Assembly: GCA_963743035.1 (NCBI GenBank) | Contig: CAVUOB010000018.1 | Coordinates: forward strand, 1-64,000 | DNA: 64,000 nt | Source of the DNA: PALSA-911 sp963743035 | Lineage (GTDB): Bacteria; Pseudomonadota; Alphaproteobacteria; Acetobacterales; Acetobacteraceae | Direction of reading: 5' to 3' | In this document: positions 55,025 through 63,015 of the stretch, piece by piece | Numbering within the stretch: position 1 is the stretch's first letter | How the letters are laid out: each line of letters begins with the position of its first letter | Translations under genes and position numbers: made by a program | The notes under the pieces: model-generated | The model's input: only the letters and a program-made list of their open reading frames with translations | The model's database searches: none | Told to the model about the DNA's origin: nothing

Positions 55025-56616
55025 ATGACCGATATCGTCCCCATCCGCCGCGCCCTGATCTCCGTCTCCGACAAGACCGGCCTGGTGCCCTTCGCCCAGG
55101 CGCTGGTCTGCGCGTGGCGTGGAGATCCTGTCCACCGGCGGCTCGGCGAAGGCCCTGCGCGACGCCGGCGTCGCGGTGGTGGAGGTGTCCGAGCACACCG
55201 GTTTCCCGGAAATCCTGGACGGACGGGTGAAGACCCTGGTGCCGCAGATCCATGGCGGCATCCTCGGCCGGCGCGACCTGCCCGAGCATGTCGCGCAGAT
55301 GGCGCAGCACAAGATCGCGCCGATCGATCTGGTGGCGGTGAACCTCTATCCGTTCGAGGCGACGGTGGCGAAGGGCGCGGCCTATGACGATTGCGTGGAG
55401 AACATCGACATCGGCGGCCCCGCGCTGATCCGTGCCGCGGCGAAGAACCACGATTTCGTCACCGTGCTGACCGAGCCGGAGCAGTATCAGACGGTGCTGG
55501 ACCGAGTTCCTGGCCGATGGCGGCACCACGCTTAGCCTTGCGCCGGCGGCTGGCTGGCGAGGCCTATGCGCGCACCGCCGCCTATGACGCCGCCATCGCC
55601 GCCTGGTTCGCCGGGCAGCGCGAGGAGGTGTTTCCGCATCGCATCGCCGTTGCCGGTATCGCTGCGCCAGACGCTGCGCTATGGCGAGAATCCGCACCAG
55701 CAGGCGGCCTTCTACACCACCGGTTCCGGCGCGGCCTTGCGGCCCGGCGTCGCCACGGCGATCCAGGCGCAGGGCAAGGAACTGTCCTACAACAACCTCA
55801 ACGACACCGACGCGGCGTTCGAATGCGTCGCCGAGTTCGACGGCCCGGCCGTGGTGATCGTCAAGCACGCCAATCCCTGCGGCGTGGCGGTCGGCGGCTC
55901 GCTGGCCGATGCCTGGGACCGGGCCCTGCGCTGCGACCCGGTCTCGGCCTTCGGCGGCATCGTCGCGGTGAACCGCACGCTGGACGCGGCGGCGGCGGAG
56001 AAGATCGCCGCCATCTTCACCGAGGTGATCATCGCCCCCGAGGCGGACGAGGCGGCGAAGGCGATCCTGGCGCGCAAGAAGAATTTGCGCCTGCTGCTGA
56101 CCGGCGGCCTGCCCGATCCCGCCGCCCCCGGCATGACCTTCCGCAGCGTGTCCGGCGGGTTCCTGGCGCAGACGCGCGACAACGGCCGGATCATGCCGCA
56201 GCAGCTCAAGGTCGTGACCAAGCGGGCGCCGACCGAGGCCGAGCTGGCCGACCTGCTCTTCGCGTTCCGGGTCTGCAAGCACGTGAAATCCAACGCCATC
56301 GTCTATGCCAAGGACGGGCGCCACCGTCGGCGTCGGCGCCGGGCAGATGAGCCGGGTGGACAGCGCGCGGATCGCCGCCTGGAAAAGCGCGGAAGCGGCG
56401 AAGGCCGCCGGGCAGACGACGCCGCTGACGCAAGGCAGCGTGGTGGCGTCGGACGCGTTCTTCCCGTTCGCCGACGGATTGCAGGCCGCGGTGGCGGCGG
56501 GCGCGACCGCGGTGATCCAGCCCGGCGGCTCGATCCGCGACGACGAAGTGATCGCCGCGGCGGACGCGGCGGGGATCGCGATGGTGCTGACCGGGATGCG
56601 CCACTTCCGCCACTGA
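55025..56616 (+). CDS. purH: Bifunctional AICAR transformylase/IMP cyclohydrolase PurH, frameshifted
   Basis: Last two steps of de novo purine synthesis. Seen: cyclohydrolase domain IRRALISVSDKTGLVPFAQAL, STGGSAKALRDAGVAVVEVSEHTGFPEILDGRVKTLVPQIHGGILGRRD and IDLVAVNLYPFEATV, then the transformylase domain RYGENPHQQAAFY, KELSYNNLNDTDAAFECVAE, VIVKHANPCGVAVG (catalytic Lys-His), VSAFGGIVAVNRTLDAA, FRVCKHVKSNAIVYAKDG and the C-terminal FFPFADGLQAAVAAGATAVI with GMRHFRH. Frame changes near 55108, 55505, 55655 and 56322. All blocks are in order and of normal spacing, so the gene is presumably intact in the organism. Confidence 0.95.
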
Positions 56617-56749
56617 GCCGCCGCCACTGAGCCGCCACTGAGCTCCTCGGGGGACCGGCGGGGCCCTCTCGCGTATTTCCTTCGACCCGGTGTAGCCTTT
56701 GGCCGTCGGCTCCAGAGAGGGCCGTGTGGCACCAGCCGGAGGAACAGAC

Positions 56750-57835
56750 ATGCAGCTTGGTTATTTCGCCATGCCGTCGCATCCGCCCGAGAGGGGGCTG
56801 AAGGCGGGCCATGACTGGGATCTGCAAGTGATCCGCTGGCTGGACGAGCTCGGCTACGAGGAAGCCTGGATCGGCGAGCACCACACCGCCCCGTGGGAGC
56901 CGCATCCCGCCCCCGACCTGCTGGTCGCCCAGGCGCTGATGCAGACCAGCCGTATCCGCCTCGGTCCGGGCGGGTTCCTGCTGCCGTTCCACCACCCGGC
57001 GGAACTCGCCAACCGGGTAGCGATGCTGGATCATTTGTCCCAGGGCCGGCTGAATTTCGGCGTGGCCGCATCCGGCCTGCCAAGCGACTGGGCGATGTTC
57101 AATGTCGACGGCATGGCTGGCACCAACCGCGACATGACGCGCGAATCGCTCGACATCATTCTGCGGCTGTGGAGCGACGAGCCCAGCTTCAACCACCACG
57201 GCCAGTTCTGGAACGTATCCAAGCCGGAGACGATGTTCGGCTTCCTCAAGCCGCATATCCGCCCGCTGCAGCTGCCGCACCCGCCGATCGGCGTCGCCGG
57301 CCTGTCGAAGAATTCCGACACGCTGAAGCTGGCCGGGGAGCGCGGCTATATTCCGATGAGCCTGAACCTCAATCCCGGGTACGTCTCCAGCCATTGGGAC
57401 GCGGTGATGGCCGGGGCGGCGCGCAGCGGGCGGACCGCCAAGCGGTCGGACTGGCGGCTGGTGCGCGAGGTGTTCGTGGCCGACACCGACGAGGAGGCCT
57501 GGCGCCTTTCCGTCGGCGGCATGATGGGACGGATGATGGGCGAGTATTTCCTGCCGCTGCTGTCGAATTTCGGCTTCAAGGAATACCTCAAGCACCAGCC
57601 GCAGGTGCCCGATTCGGACGTGACGGTGGAATACTGCGCCCACCAGAACTGGCTGGTCGGCTCTCCCGCGACGGTCGCCGAGAAGCTGGAGAAGGTCTAC
57701 AACGACGTCGGCGGGTTCGGCTCGCTGCTGGTGTTCGGCTTCGACTACAGCGAGAACCCCGGCGCCTGGAAGAACTCGCTGCGCCTGCTGTCGGAGGAAG
57801 TTCTGCCCCGGGTGGCGCATCTCACGCCGGATTAG
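56750..57835 (+). CDS. LLM-class flavin-dependent oxidoreductase
   Basis: Luciferase-like TIM-barrel monooxygenase using FMNH2; 361 residues, intact. Seen: MQLGYFAMPSHPPERGL, YEEAWIGEHHTAPWEPHPAPDLL (conserved GEHH), RLGPGGFLLPFHHPAELANRVAMLDHLSQGRLNFGV, FLKPHIRPLQLPHPPIGVAG and QNWLVGSPATVAEKLEKV. The motif pattern resembles alkanal/limonene-monooxygenase-like members of the family. A GGAGGAACAG Shine-Dalgarno precedes ATG 56750. No flavin reductase gene is adjacent. Confidence 0.92.
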   Translation: MQLGYFAMPSHPPERGLKAGHDWDLQVIRWLDELGYEEAWIGEHHTAPWEPHPAPDLLVAQALMQTSRIRLGPGGFLLPFHHPAELANRVAMLDHLSQGRLNFGVAASGLPSDWAMFNVDGMAGTNRDMTRESLDIILRLWSDEPSFNHHGQFWNVSKPETMFGFLKPHIRPLQLPHPPIGVAGLSKNSDTLKLAGERGYIPMSLNLNPGYVSSHWDAVMAGAARSGRTAKRSDWRLVREVFVADTDEEAWRLSVGGMMGRMMGEYFLPLLSNFGFKEYLKHQPQVPDSDVTVEYCAHQNWLVGSPATVAEKLEKVYNDVGGFGSLLVFGFDYSENPGAWKNSLRLLSEEVLPRVAHLTPD

Positions 57836-57946
57836 GCCCCTCGCCGGATCCGGCATGTCGCGGGCCGCCGGGTCCCGTGATAGCTTACAGGGCATGAGCC
57901 GTGTCCCGCATCGATCCGTCGTCCTCCCGCCCGTTGTAGTTCTCGC

Positions 57947-59173
57947 ATGAGCGAGACGATCCAGGTTGATGTGTGCGTCGTCGGCGCCGGGCCGGTCGGC
58001 GGCACGCTGGCCTGCCGGTTGGCGGCGGCCGGCATCTCCACCGCGGTGGTCGACCGCGCCGCGCTTCGGCCGATGGAGCATCCGGCCTTCGACGGCCGCG
58101 CCTACGCCATCGCCTCCGGCCCGCGCCGGCTGCTGCAGGATGCCGGGCTGTGGGACCGGCTGAGCGAGCCGGCCTGCCCGATCGAGGATATCCGCGTCAC
58201 CGACGGCCGCGTCGGCCGCCCGGCCTCCCGCCTGTCGCTGCATTTCGACCACCGGGAGGCGCAGGATCCGCCGGAGCCGTTCGGCTGGATGGTCGAGGCC
58301 CGCAGCCTGCGCGTCGCCCTGAACGCGCATCTGAACGCGGCACCCGCCATGCGCGTCTTCGCCCCGGCCGAGGCGCAGGTGGAACGCAGCGAGGAAGGCG
58401 CGCTGGTGCGGATCGCCGGCGGGCCGGGCATTGCATGCCGCCTGGTGGTCGCCGCGGAAGGCCGCAACTCGCCGCTGCGCGAGGCGGCCGGCATTCCCGT
58501 CACCCGGCTTCCCTATGGCCAGACCGGCATCGTTACCGCCATCAGCCATGAACTGCCGCACAACAACTGCGCGCTGGAGCATTTCCTGCCCGGCGGCCCG
58601 TTCGCGCAGCTGCCGATGTGCCCCAGCCCCGATGCCGAGGCCGGCGGCGTGGCGCATGTCTCCGCCGTCGTCTGGACCGAGCGCGACGCGATGGCCGACC
58701 GCATCCTGGCGCTGGACGATGCCCGCTTCGCGCGCGAGATCGCCCGCCGCCTGGGCGGCTATCTCGGCGCGGTCCGCCCCATCGGCCGGCGCTGGAGCTA
58801 CCGGCTCTCCGCCATGCACGCGCATCGCTACGCCGACACCAGGCTGGTGCTGGTCGGCGATGCCGCGCATGGCATCCACCCTATCGCGGGGCAGGGGCTC
58901 AATCTCGGCTTCCTCGACGTCACCGCCCTGTCGGCTGCGCTGATCGATGCGCGGGATCGGGGCGAGGATATCGGTTCGCCGGACGTGCTGGCCGGCTACC
59001 AGCGCGCGCGCCGCAGCGCCAACCTCACCATGCTCGCCGCCACCGACGGGCTGGACCGGCTGTTCAGCTCCGACAGCCGCGTGCTGCGCGCCGTGCGCGA
59101 CCTCGGCATCGGCGCGGTGGACCGCCTGCCGCGGCTGAAGCGCGCCTTCATGCGCCGCGCAATGGGCAGCTGA
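57947..59173 (+). CDS. UbiH/UbiF/VisC/COQ6-family FAD hydroxylase
   Basis: Class A flavin monooxygenase of the ubiquinone-hydroxylase family, 408 residues, intact. Seen: VCVVGAGPVGGTLACRLAAAGI, RAYAIASGPRRLLQDAGLW (family DGRAYAI signature), FGWMVEARSLRVALNAHL, RLVVAAEGRNSPLREAAG, FLPGGPFAQLPM, and the C-terminal VLVGDAAHGIHPIAGQGLNLGFLD. The substrate is probably a ubiquinone precursor, hydroxylated at C5, C6 or C1; the exact position cannot be told from sequence. No other ubi genes are in the window. Confidence 0.92.
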   Translation: MSETIQVDVCVVGAGPVGGTLACRLAAAGISTAVVDRAALRPMEHPAFDGRAYAIASGPRRLLQDAGLWDRLSEPACPIEDIRVTDGRVGRPASRLSLHFDHREAQDPPEPFGWMVEARSLRVALNAHLNAAPAMRVFAPAEAQVERSEEGALVRIAGGPGIACRLVVAAEGRNSPLREAAGIPVTRLPYGQTGIVTAISHELPHNNCALEHFLPGGPFAQLPMCPSPDAEAGGVAHVSAVVWTERDAMADRILALDDARFAREIARRLGGYLGAVRPIGRRWSYRLSAMHAHRYADTRLVLVGDAAHGIHPIAGQGLNLGFLDVTALSAALIDARDRGEDIGSPDVLAGYQRARRSANLTMLAATDGLDRLFSSDSRVLRAVRDLGIGAVDRLPRLKRAFMRRAMGS

Positions 59174-59277
59174 CCGCCCCGCACGCCACACAGGCTTTGC
59201 GTCGCAGCACCCAGGGCGGCAGGATGGCGAACGGAACCGGCTCCAAACCGGCAGGCTGACGAGGGACGTCCACAGCA

Positions 59278-60501
59278 GTGAACATGATCCAGGCGGCGCA
59301 GTACCGCCCGCCAAGCCGCGCGCCCTTGATGCGCCAGCCCGATTTCCTGCGCCTGTGGTTCGTCGGCCTCGTGGTGTTCGTGGTGCGCTGGCTGGAGATG
59401 CTGGCGGTCGGCGTCTTCGTCTACCAGAAGACCGGCTCGGCCTTCCTGGTGGCGATGATGACCATGCTGCGGCTGCTGCCGATGGGGCTGTTCGGCGCCT
59501 GGTTCGGGGCCGCGCTGGAACGGATGGAACGGCGCACGACGCTGGTGGCCGTCGTGGCGATGATGCTGCTCAGCTCCGCAGCGCTGTCCCTGCTGGCCTG
59601 GACCGGAAGGCTGGAGGTCTGGCACCTGGCCGTCGCCAGTTTCTGGAACGGCATGGGCTGGGCGACCGATAATTCCGTGCGCCGGGTGATGATCGGCGAG
59701 GTGGCCGGTCCGGACCGCATGAGCCACGCGATGTCCATCGATGTCGGCAGCAACAACGCCAGCCGCATGCTCGGCCCCACGGTCGGCGGGCTGCTGCTGG
59801 CCGGCGCCGGGATCGAGGGTGCGTTCATCCTCGGCGTGGTGCTGTACCTGCTCGCCATGCTGGCGGCGATCGGCGTGCGCTATCGCAACCAACGCACCGG
59901 CGGCAGCGGCGCCTCCGTGCTGGCGCGCATGGTGGAGGGCTTCGCCGTGGTGCGGCGCGACCGCAAGCTGATCGGCACGCTGACGGTCACGGTCATCTAT
60001 AACGTGTTCGGCTGGCCGTTCGTCTCGATGGTCCCGGTCATCGGCAAGGACAACCTGCAGCTCGATGCGGTCGGCGTCGGCATCCTGGCCAGCATGGACG
60101 GGGTGGGGGCCTTCGTCGGCGCGATCCTGGTGGCGCTGTATGTCCGCCCGGCGCAATACAAGGTCATCTATGTCGGCAGCGTGGTGGTCTATCTGGCGTT
60201 GCTGTCGATCTTCGCCCTGCTGGCCGATCCGCTGCTGGCCGGCATCACGCTGCTGATCCTCGGCTTCGGCAGCTCCGGCTTCAGCATCATGCAGGCAACC
60301 CTGGTGTACCTGGCGGCGCCGCCGGAAATGCGATCCCGCGTAATGGGGGTGCTGTCGGTCTGCATCGGCGTCGGACCGATCGGCTTCCTGCTGCTGGGCG
60401 TGACGGCGCAGCAGATCGGCGCCCAATGGGCAACCGTGGCCACGGGCGTGGAAGGCCTGCTCGCCCTGGCCCTGACCTACCGCTGGTGGCGCTTGATCTG
60501 A
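59278..60501 (+). CDS. MFS transporter (EntS/MFS_3-like)
   Basis: About 407-residue permease with roughly ten to twelve helices. Seen: MRQPDFLRLWFVGLVVFVVRWLEMLAV (a typical MFS_3 N-terminus), MLRLLPMGLFGAWFGAALERMERR, WNGMGWATDNSVRRVMIGEVAGPDR and GSNNASRMLGPTVGGLLLAG (inter-helix motifs), PVIGKDNLQL and a C-terminal half up to LLALALTYRWWRLI. A GTG at 59278 has better Shine-Dalgarno spacing (GAGGGA) than ATG 59284. Its stop TGA shares a base with the AGCAAGG end of element copy C. Confidence 0.88.
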   Translation: MNMIQAAQYRPPSRAPLMRQPDFLRLWFVGLVVFVVRWLEMLAVGVFVYQKTGSAFLVAMMTMLRLLPMGLFGAWFGAALERMERRTTLVAVVAMMLLSSAALSLLAWTGRLEVWHLAVASFWNGMGWATDNSVRRVMIGEVAGPDRMSHAMSIDVGSNNASRMLGPTVGGLLLAGAGIEGAFILGVVLYLLAMLAAIGVRYRNQRTGGSGASVLARMVEGFAVVRRDRKLIGTLTVTVIYNVFGWPFVSMVPVIGKDNLQLDAVGVGILASMDGVGAFVGAILVALYVRPAQYKVIYVGSVVVYLALLSIFALLADPLLAGITLLILGFGSSGFSIMQATLVYLAAPPEMRSRVMGVLSVCIGVGPIGFLLLGVTAQQIGAQWATVATGVEGLLALALTYRWWRLI

Positions 60502-60697
60502 GCAAGGCGGGGGGCGCTGCCCCCTCGACCCCCGCCAGAGGCGGAGCCTCTGGATACCCGGTTGTGTTTAAGAAAATGGGCGGGCGAGGCAGTGCTGATT
60601 GCACTGCCGTTGCCCGCCCATTTTCTTAAACACGTCTGGGGTTTCCAAAAGGCTCAGCCCTTTGGCGGGGTCCAGGGGCAGCGCCCCTGGCCTGGCT
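60501..60697. repeat. Composite palindromic element, copy C (full, divergent)
   Basis: Bounded by AGCAAGG (60501-60507) and CCTGGCT (60691-60697). Left arm: GGGGGCGCTGCCCCC and CCAGAGGCGGAGCCTCTGG hairpins. Centre: a perfect 22-base inverted repeat (60564-60585 with 60612-60633) holding an inner GGCAGTGC/GCACTGCC hairpin. Right arm: CCAAAAGGCTCAGCCCTTTGG (one mismatch) and CCAGGGGCAGCGCCCCTGG hairpins. The arm layout and ends match copies A and B, but the central stem sequence is unrelated. It fills the gap between the convergent MFS and M20 genes. Confidence 0.88.
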
Positions 60698-60702
60698 TCG
60701 GC

Positions 60703-61812
60703 TCAATTGCCCGCCAGCCGCTCGGCCAGGCGGATGAAGACCGGGACGGCGTTGGCCAGTTCCTGGAGGCTCACGCTTTCATTCGGTTTATGGGCAACCT
60801 CGATGCTGCCCGGGCCGAGCACGACGCAGGGTGCGATGGCCTGCAGTTCCGAGGCGTCGGTGCCGTAGGGGGCGGTATGGGGCGCGGCGCCGGTGATCTG
60901 CGTGGCCAGCGCGATCAGCGGATGGTCGGCCGGGAGTTCCGGCGGGTTGCCTTCGCGGGCCTCGCTGAGCGCGATGCCGTGGCGTTCGGCTGCGCCGCGC
61001 ACCGCTTCCAGCACCGGCGCCGGATCGACCTTGGCGGAGTAGCGGAACTTGATCTGCGCCGTGGCCTTGGGAACCGTGACGTTCATCGCCGCGCCATGAT
61101 TGTCCAGGATCAGGTTGAAGTCGGAGAAGGGCGGATCGTAATCGGCATCCTGCAGGCCGGGGTCGGAGCGCAGGCGAGCGAACACGGTCTTCATCTCCAC
61201 CAGGAACGGGATCAGGTCCCAGTTGGCGTTGTGTCCCTTGCCGGTGCTGCTATGCGCCTGGATGCCGGTGGCGACGGCGGTGAAGGCAATATGGCTGCGA
61301 TGGCCGCGCACCGGGGCCATGCCGGTCGGCTCCGCCACCACGATGGCGCGCGGCTGCACGCGGCGCACCAGGGCGGAGCGCTCGGCGATCAGGTGGGCGC
61401 CCTGTTTGGTGGTTTCCTCGTCGGTGGTGATCAGCAGGGTGACCGGCATCCACGCCGGCAGCGCGCGCGCGGCGGCGATGATGGCGGCGACCGGGCCTTT
61501 CATGTCCGTGCTGCCCAGCCCGGTCAGCCGGTCGCCGTCGATCCGGGCCGACCACGGGTCCTCCACCCAGCCGGTATCGGGCACCGTGTCCATATGGCCG
61601 GAGAAGGCGATGCCGCCGGAACCGCCGCGATGCGCGACCAGGCAGCGCTTGGCGATGCCCGCGGGATCGACATAGTCCAGGCGCTCGACCTCGAAACCAT
61701 CCAGCGCCGCCTCCACCCGTTCGGCCGCCGCCAAGTTGGAGACGAAGCTGCGGCTGTCGATCGCCACCAGGTCGCGGGTGAGTGCGGTGACTTCGGCCAG
61801 GAAATCGGTCAT
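60703..61812 (-). CDS. M20-family peptidase / ArgE-like deacylase
   Basis: Zinc-dependent amidohydrolase of 369 residues related to acetylornithine deacetylase and succinyl-diaminopimelate desuccinylase. Seen: IAFSGHMDTVPDTGW (first zinc histidine and aspartate), LTGLGSTDMKGPVAAIIAA (bridging aspartate), LLITTDEETTKQGAHLIAER (catalytic and metal glutamates) and a C-terminal PYGTDASELQAIAPCVVLGPGSI. ATG 61812. It is divergent to the PLP enzyme at 61872 across 59 bases, and both probably belong to an amino-acid or peptide catabolic module with the M81 gene. Confidence 0.9.
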   Translation of the reverse strand: MTDFLAEVTALTRDLVAIDSRSFVSNLAAAERVEAALDGFEVERLDYVDPAGIAKRCLVAHRGGSGGIAFSGHMDTVPDTGWVEDPWSARIDGDRLTGLGSTDMKGPVAAIIAAARALPAWMPVTLLITTDEETTKQGAHLIAERSALVRRVQPRAIVVAEPTGMAPVRGHRSHIAFTAVATGIQAHSSTGKGHNANWDLIPFLVEMKTVFARLRSDPGLQDADYDPPFSDFNLILDNHGAAMNVTVPKATAQIKFRYSAKVDPAPVLEAVRGAAERHGIALSEAREGNPPELPADHPLIALATQITGAAPHTAPYGTDASELQAIAPCVVLGPGSIEVAHKPNESVSLQELANAVPVFIRLAERLAGN

Positions 61813-61871
61813 AGGAACAGGGCCTTTCGCTGCGTTCCCCGCGTTCTAGCCACATCCGGGTTTCTTTTGCC

Positions 61872-63005
61872 ATGACCGTCGCTTATCTCGACCCGCGAAC
61901 CGGCCAGACATTTCCGATCGAACAGCCGCGCTGGTGCGGCGCGGATCGCGCGCCGCTGCTGCTGACACCGCTGGCGGGCATCGGGCGCGACGACATCGAT
62001 ACGGGCGTCCGCAGCCTGTGGCGCTACCGCGCGGCGCTGCCGCTGGCCTGCGACGCGCCGATCAGCATGGGGGAAGGCTGCACTCCGCTGATCGCGCACC
62101 AGCTCTATGGCGCCGATGCCCTGCTGAAATGCGAATGGTTCATGCCCACCGGCAGTTTCAAGGACCGTGGCGCCAGCGTCATGCTGTCGCTGCTGCGCGC
62201 GCAGGATATCACCGATGTGCTGGAGGACAGTTCCGGCAATGGCGGCGCCGCGGTCTCGGCCTATGCCGCCGCCGGCGGAATGCGCGCCACCATCCTGGCG
62301 CCGGCTTCCACCAGCCCGGCCAAGACCGTGCAGATGCGCGCGCATAAGGCGTTCGTGGACCTGATCCCCGGCAGCCGGCAGGACACGGCGGATGCGGCGG
62401 TGGCGCGGGCGGAAAGCGTGTTCTACGCCAGCCACAACTGGCATCCGTTCTTCCTGCAGGGCACCAAGACGCTGGCCTACGAGCTGTGGGAGGATCTGGG
62501 CTTTTCCGCGCCCGACAACGTCATCGTGCCCTGTGGCGCCGGCTCCAATGTGCTCGGCTGCGAGATCGGTTTTGCCGAGCTGCTGCGCGCCGGACAGATC
62601 GAGCGGATGCCGCGCATCTTCGCCGCCCAGCCGGCGAATTGCGGCCCGATCGCCGCGGCCTTTCTCGCCGGCTCTGACACCGCGATCGCCTGCGACATCC
62701 GCCCGACCATCGCGGAAGGGACCGCCATCGCCCAGCCGATCCGCCTGCCGGAGATACTGGGCACGCTGCGGGAAACCGACGGCGGCGCGGTGCTGCTCAG
62801 CGAGCAGGAGATCGGCCGGGCGACGCTCGATCTGGCGGCGATGGGCATCTATGTCGAGCCGACCAGCGCCCAGGTTGCCGCCGCGTTCGGCAAGCTGCTG
62901 GCTTCCGGTGCGGTGTCGGCGGGACAGAGGACCGTTCTGGTGCTGACCGGCAGCGGGCTGAAGGCCACGCCGCGCATCGCCGAATTGCTGGGAGTGCAGC
63001 TTTGA
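61872..63005 (+). CDS. Threonine-synthase-like PLP enzyme (fold type II)
   Basis: 377-residue fold type II PLP enzyme. Seen: PISMGEGCTPLIAHQLYG, the PLP lysine in MPTGSFKDRGASVML, the phosphate-binding SSGNGGAAVSAYAAAGGM, FLQGTKTLAYELWEDL, VIVPCGAGSNVLGCEIGF and a GSGLKATP tail. Overall closest to threonine synthase or pyridoxal-dependent lyases of unknown specificity. Threonine biosynthesis genes are not adjacent, and a D-amino-acid or peptide catabolic lyase is equally possible. It overlaps nothing; the M81 gene follows 10 bases later. Confidence 0.88.
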   Translation: MTVAYLDPRTGQTFPIEQPRWCGADRAPLLLTPLAGIGRDDIDTGVRSLWRYRAALPLACDAPISMGEGCTPLIAHQLYGADALLKCEWFMPTGSFKDRGASVMLSLLRAQDITDVLEDSSGNGGAAVSAYAAAGGMRATILAPASTSPAKTVQMRAHKAFVDLIPGSRQDTADAAVARAESVFYASHNWHPFFLQGTKTLAYELWEDLGFSAPDNVIVPCGAGSNVLGCEIGFAELLRAGQIERMPRIFAAQPANCGPIAAAFLAGSDTAIACDIRPTIAEGTAIAQPIRLPEILGTLRETDGGAVLLSEQEIGRATLDLAAMGIYVEPTSAQVAAAFGKLLASGAVSAGQRTVLVLTGSGLKATPRIAELLGVQL

Positions 63006-63015
63006 GGCTTGTGAC

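Noticed and set aside
56303..59314. Very long open frame (about 1000 codons) on the minus strand
   Set aside because: It lies antisense to purH, the flavin oxidoreductase and the UbiH-family gene, has no recognisable motif and a shadow-type His/Arg/Ala/Gly composition; it is a by-product of high GC codon bias.
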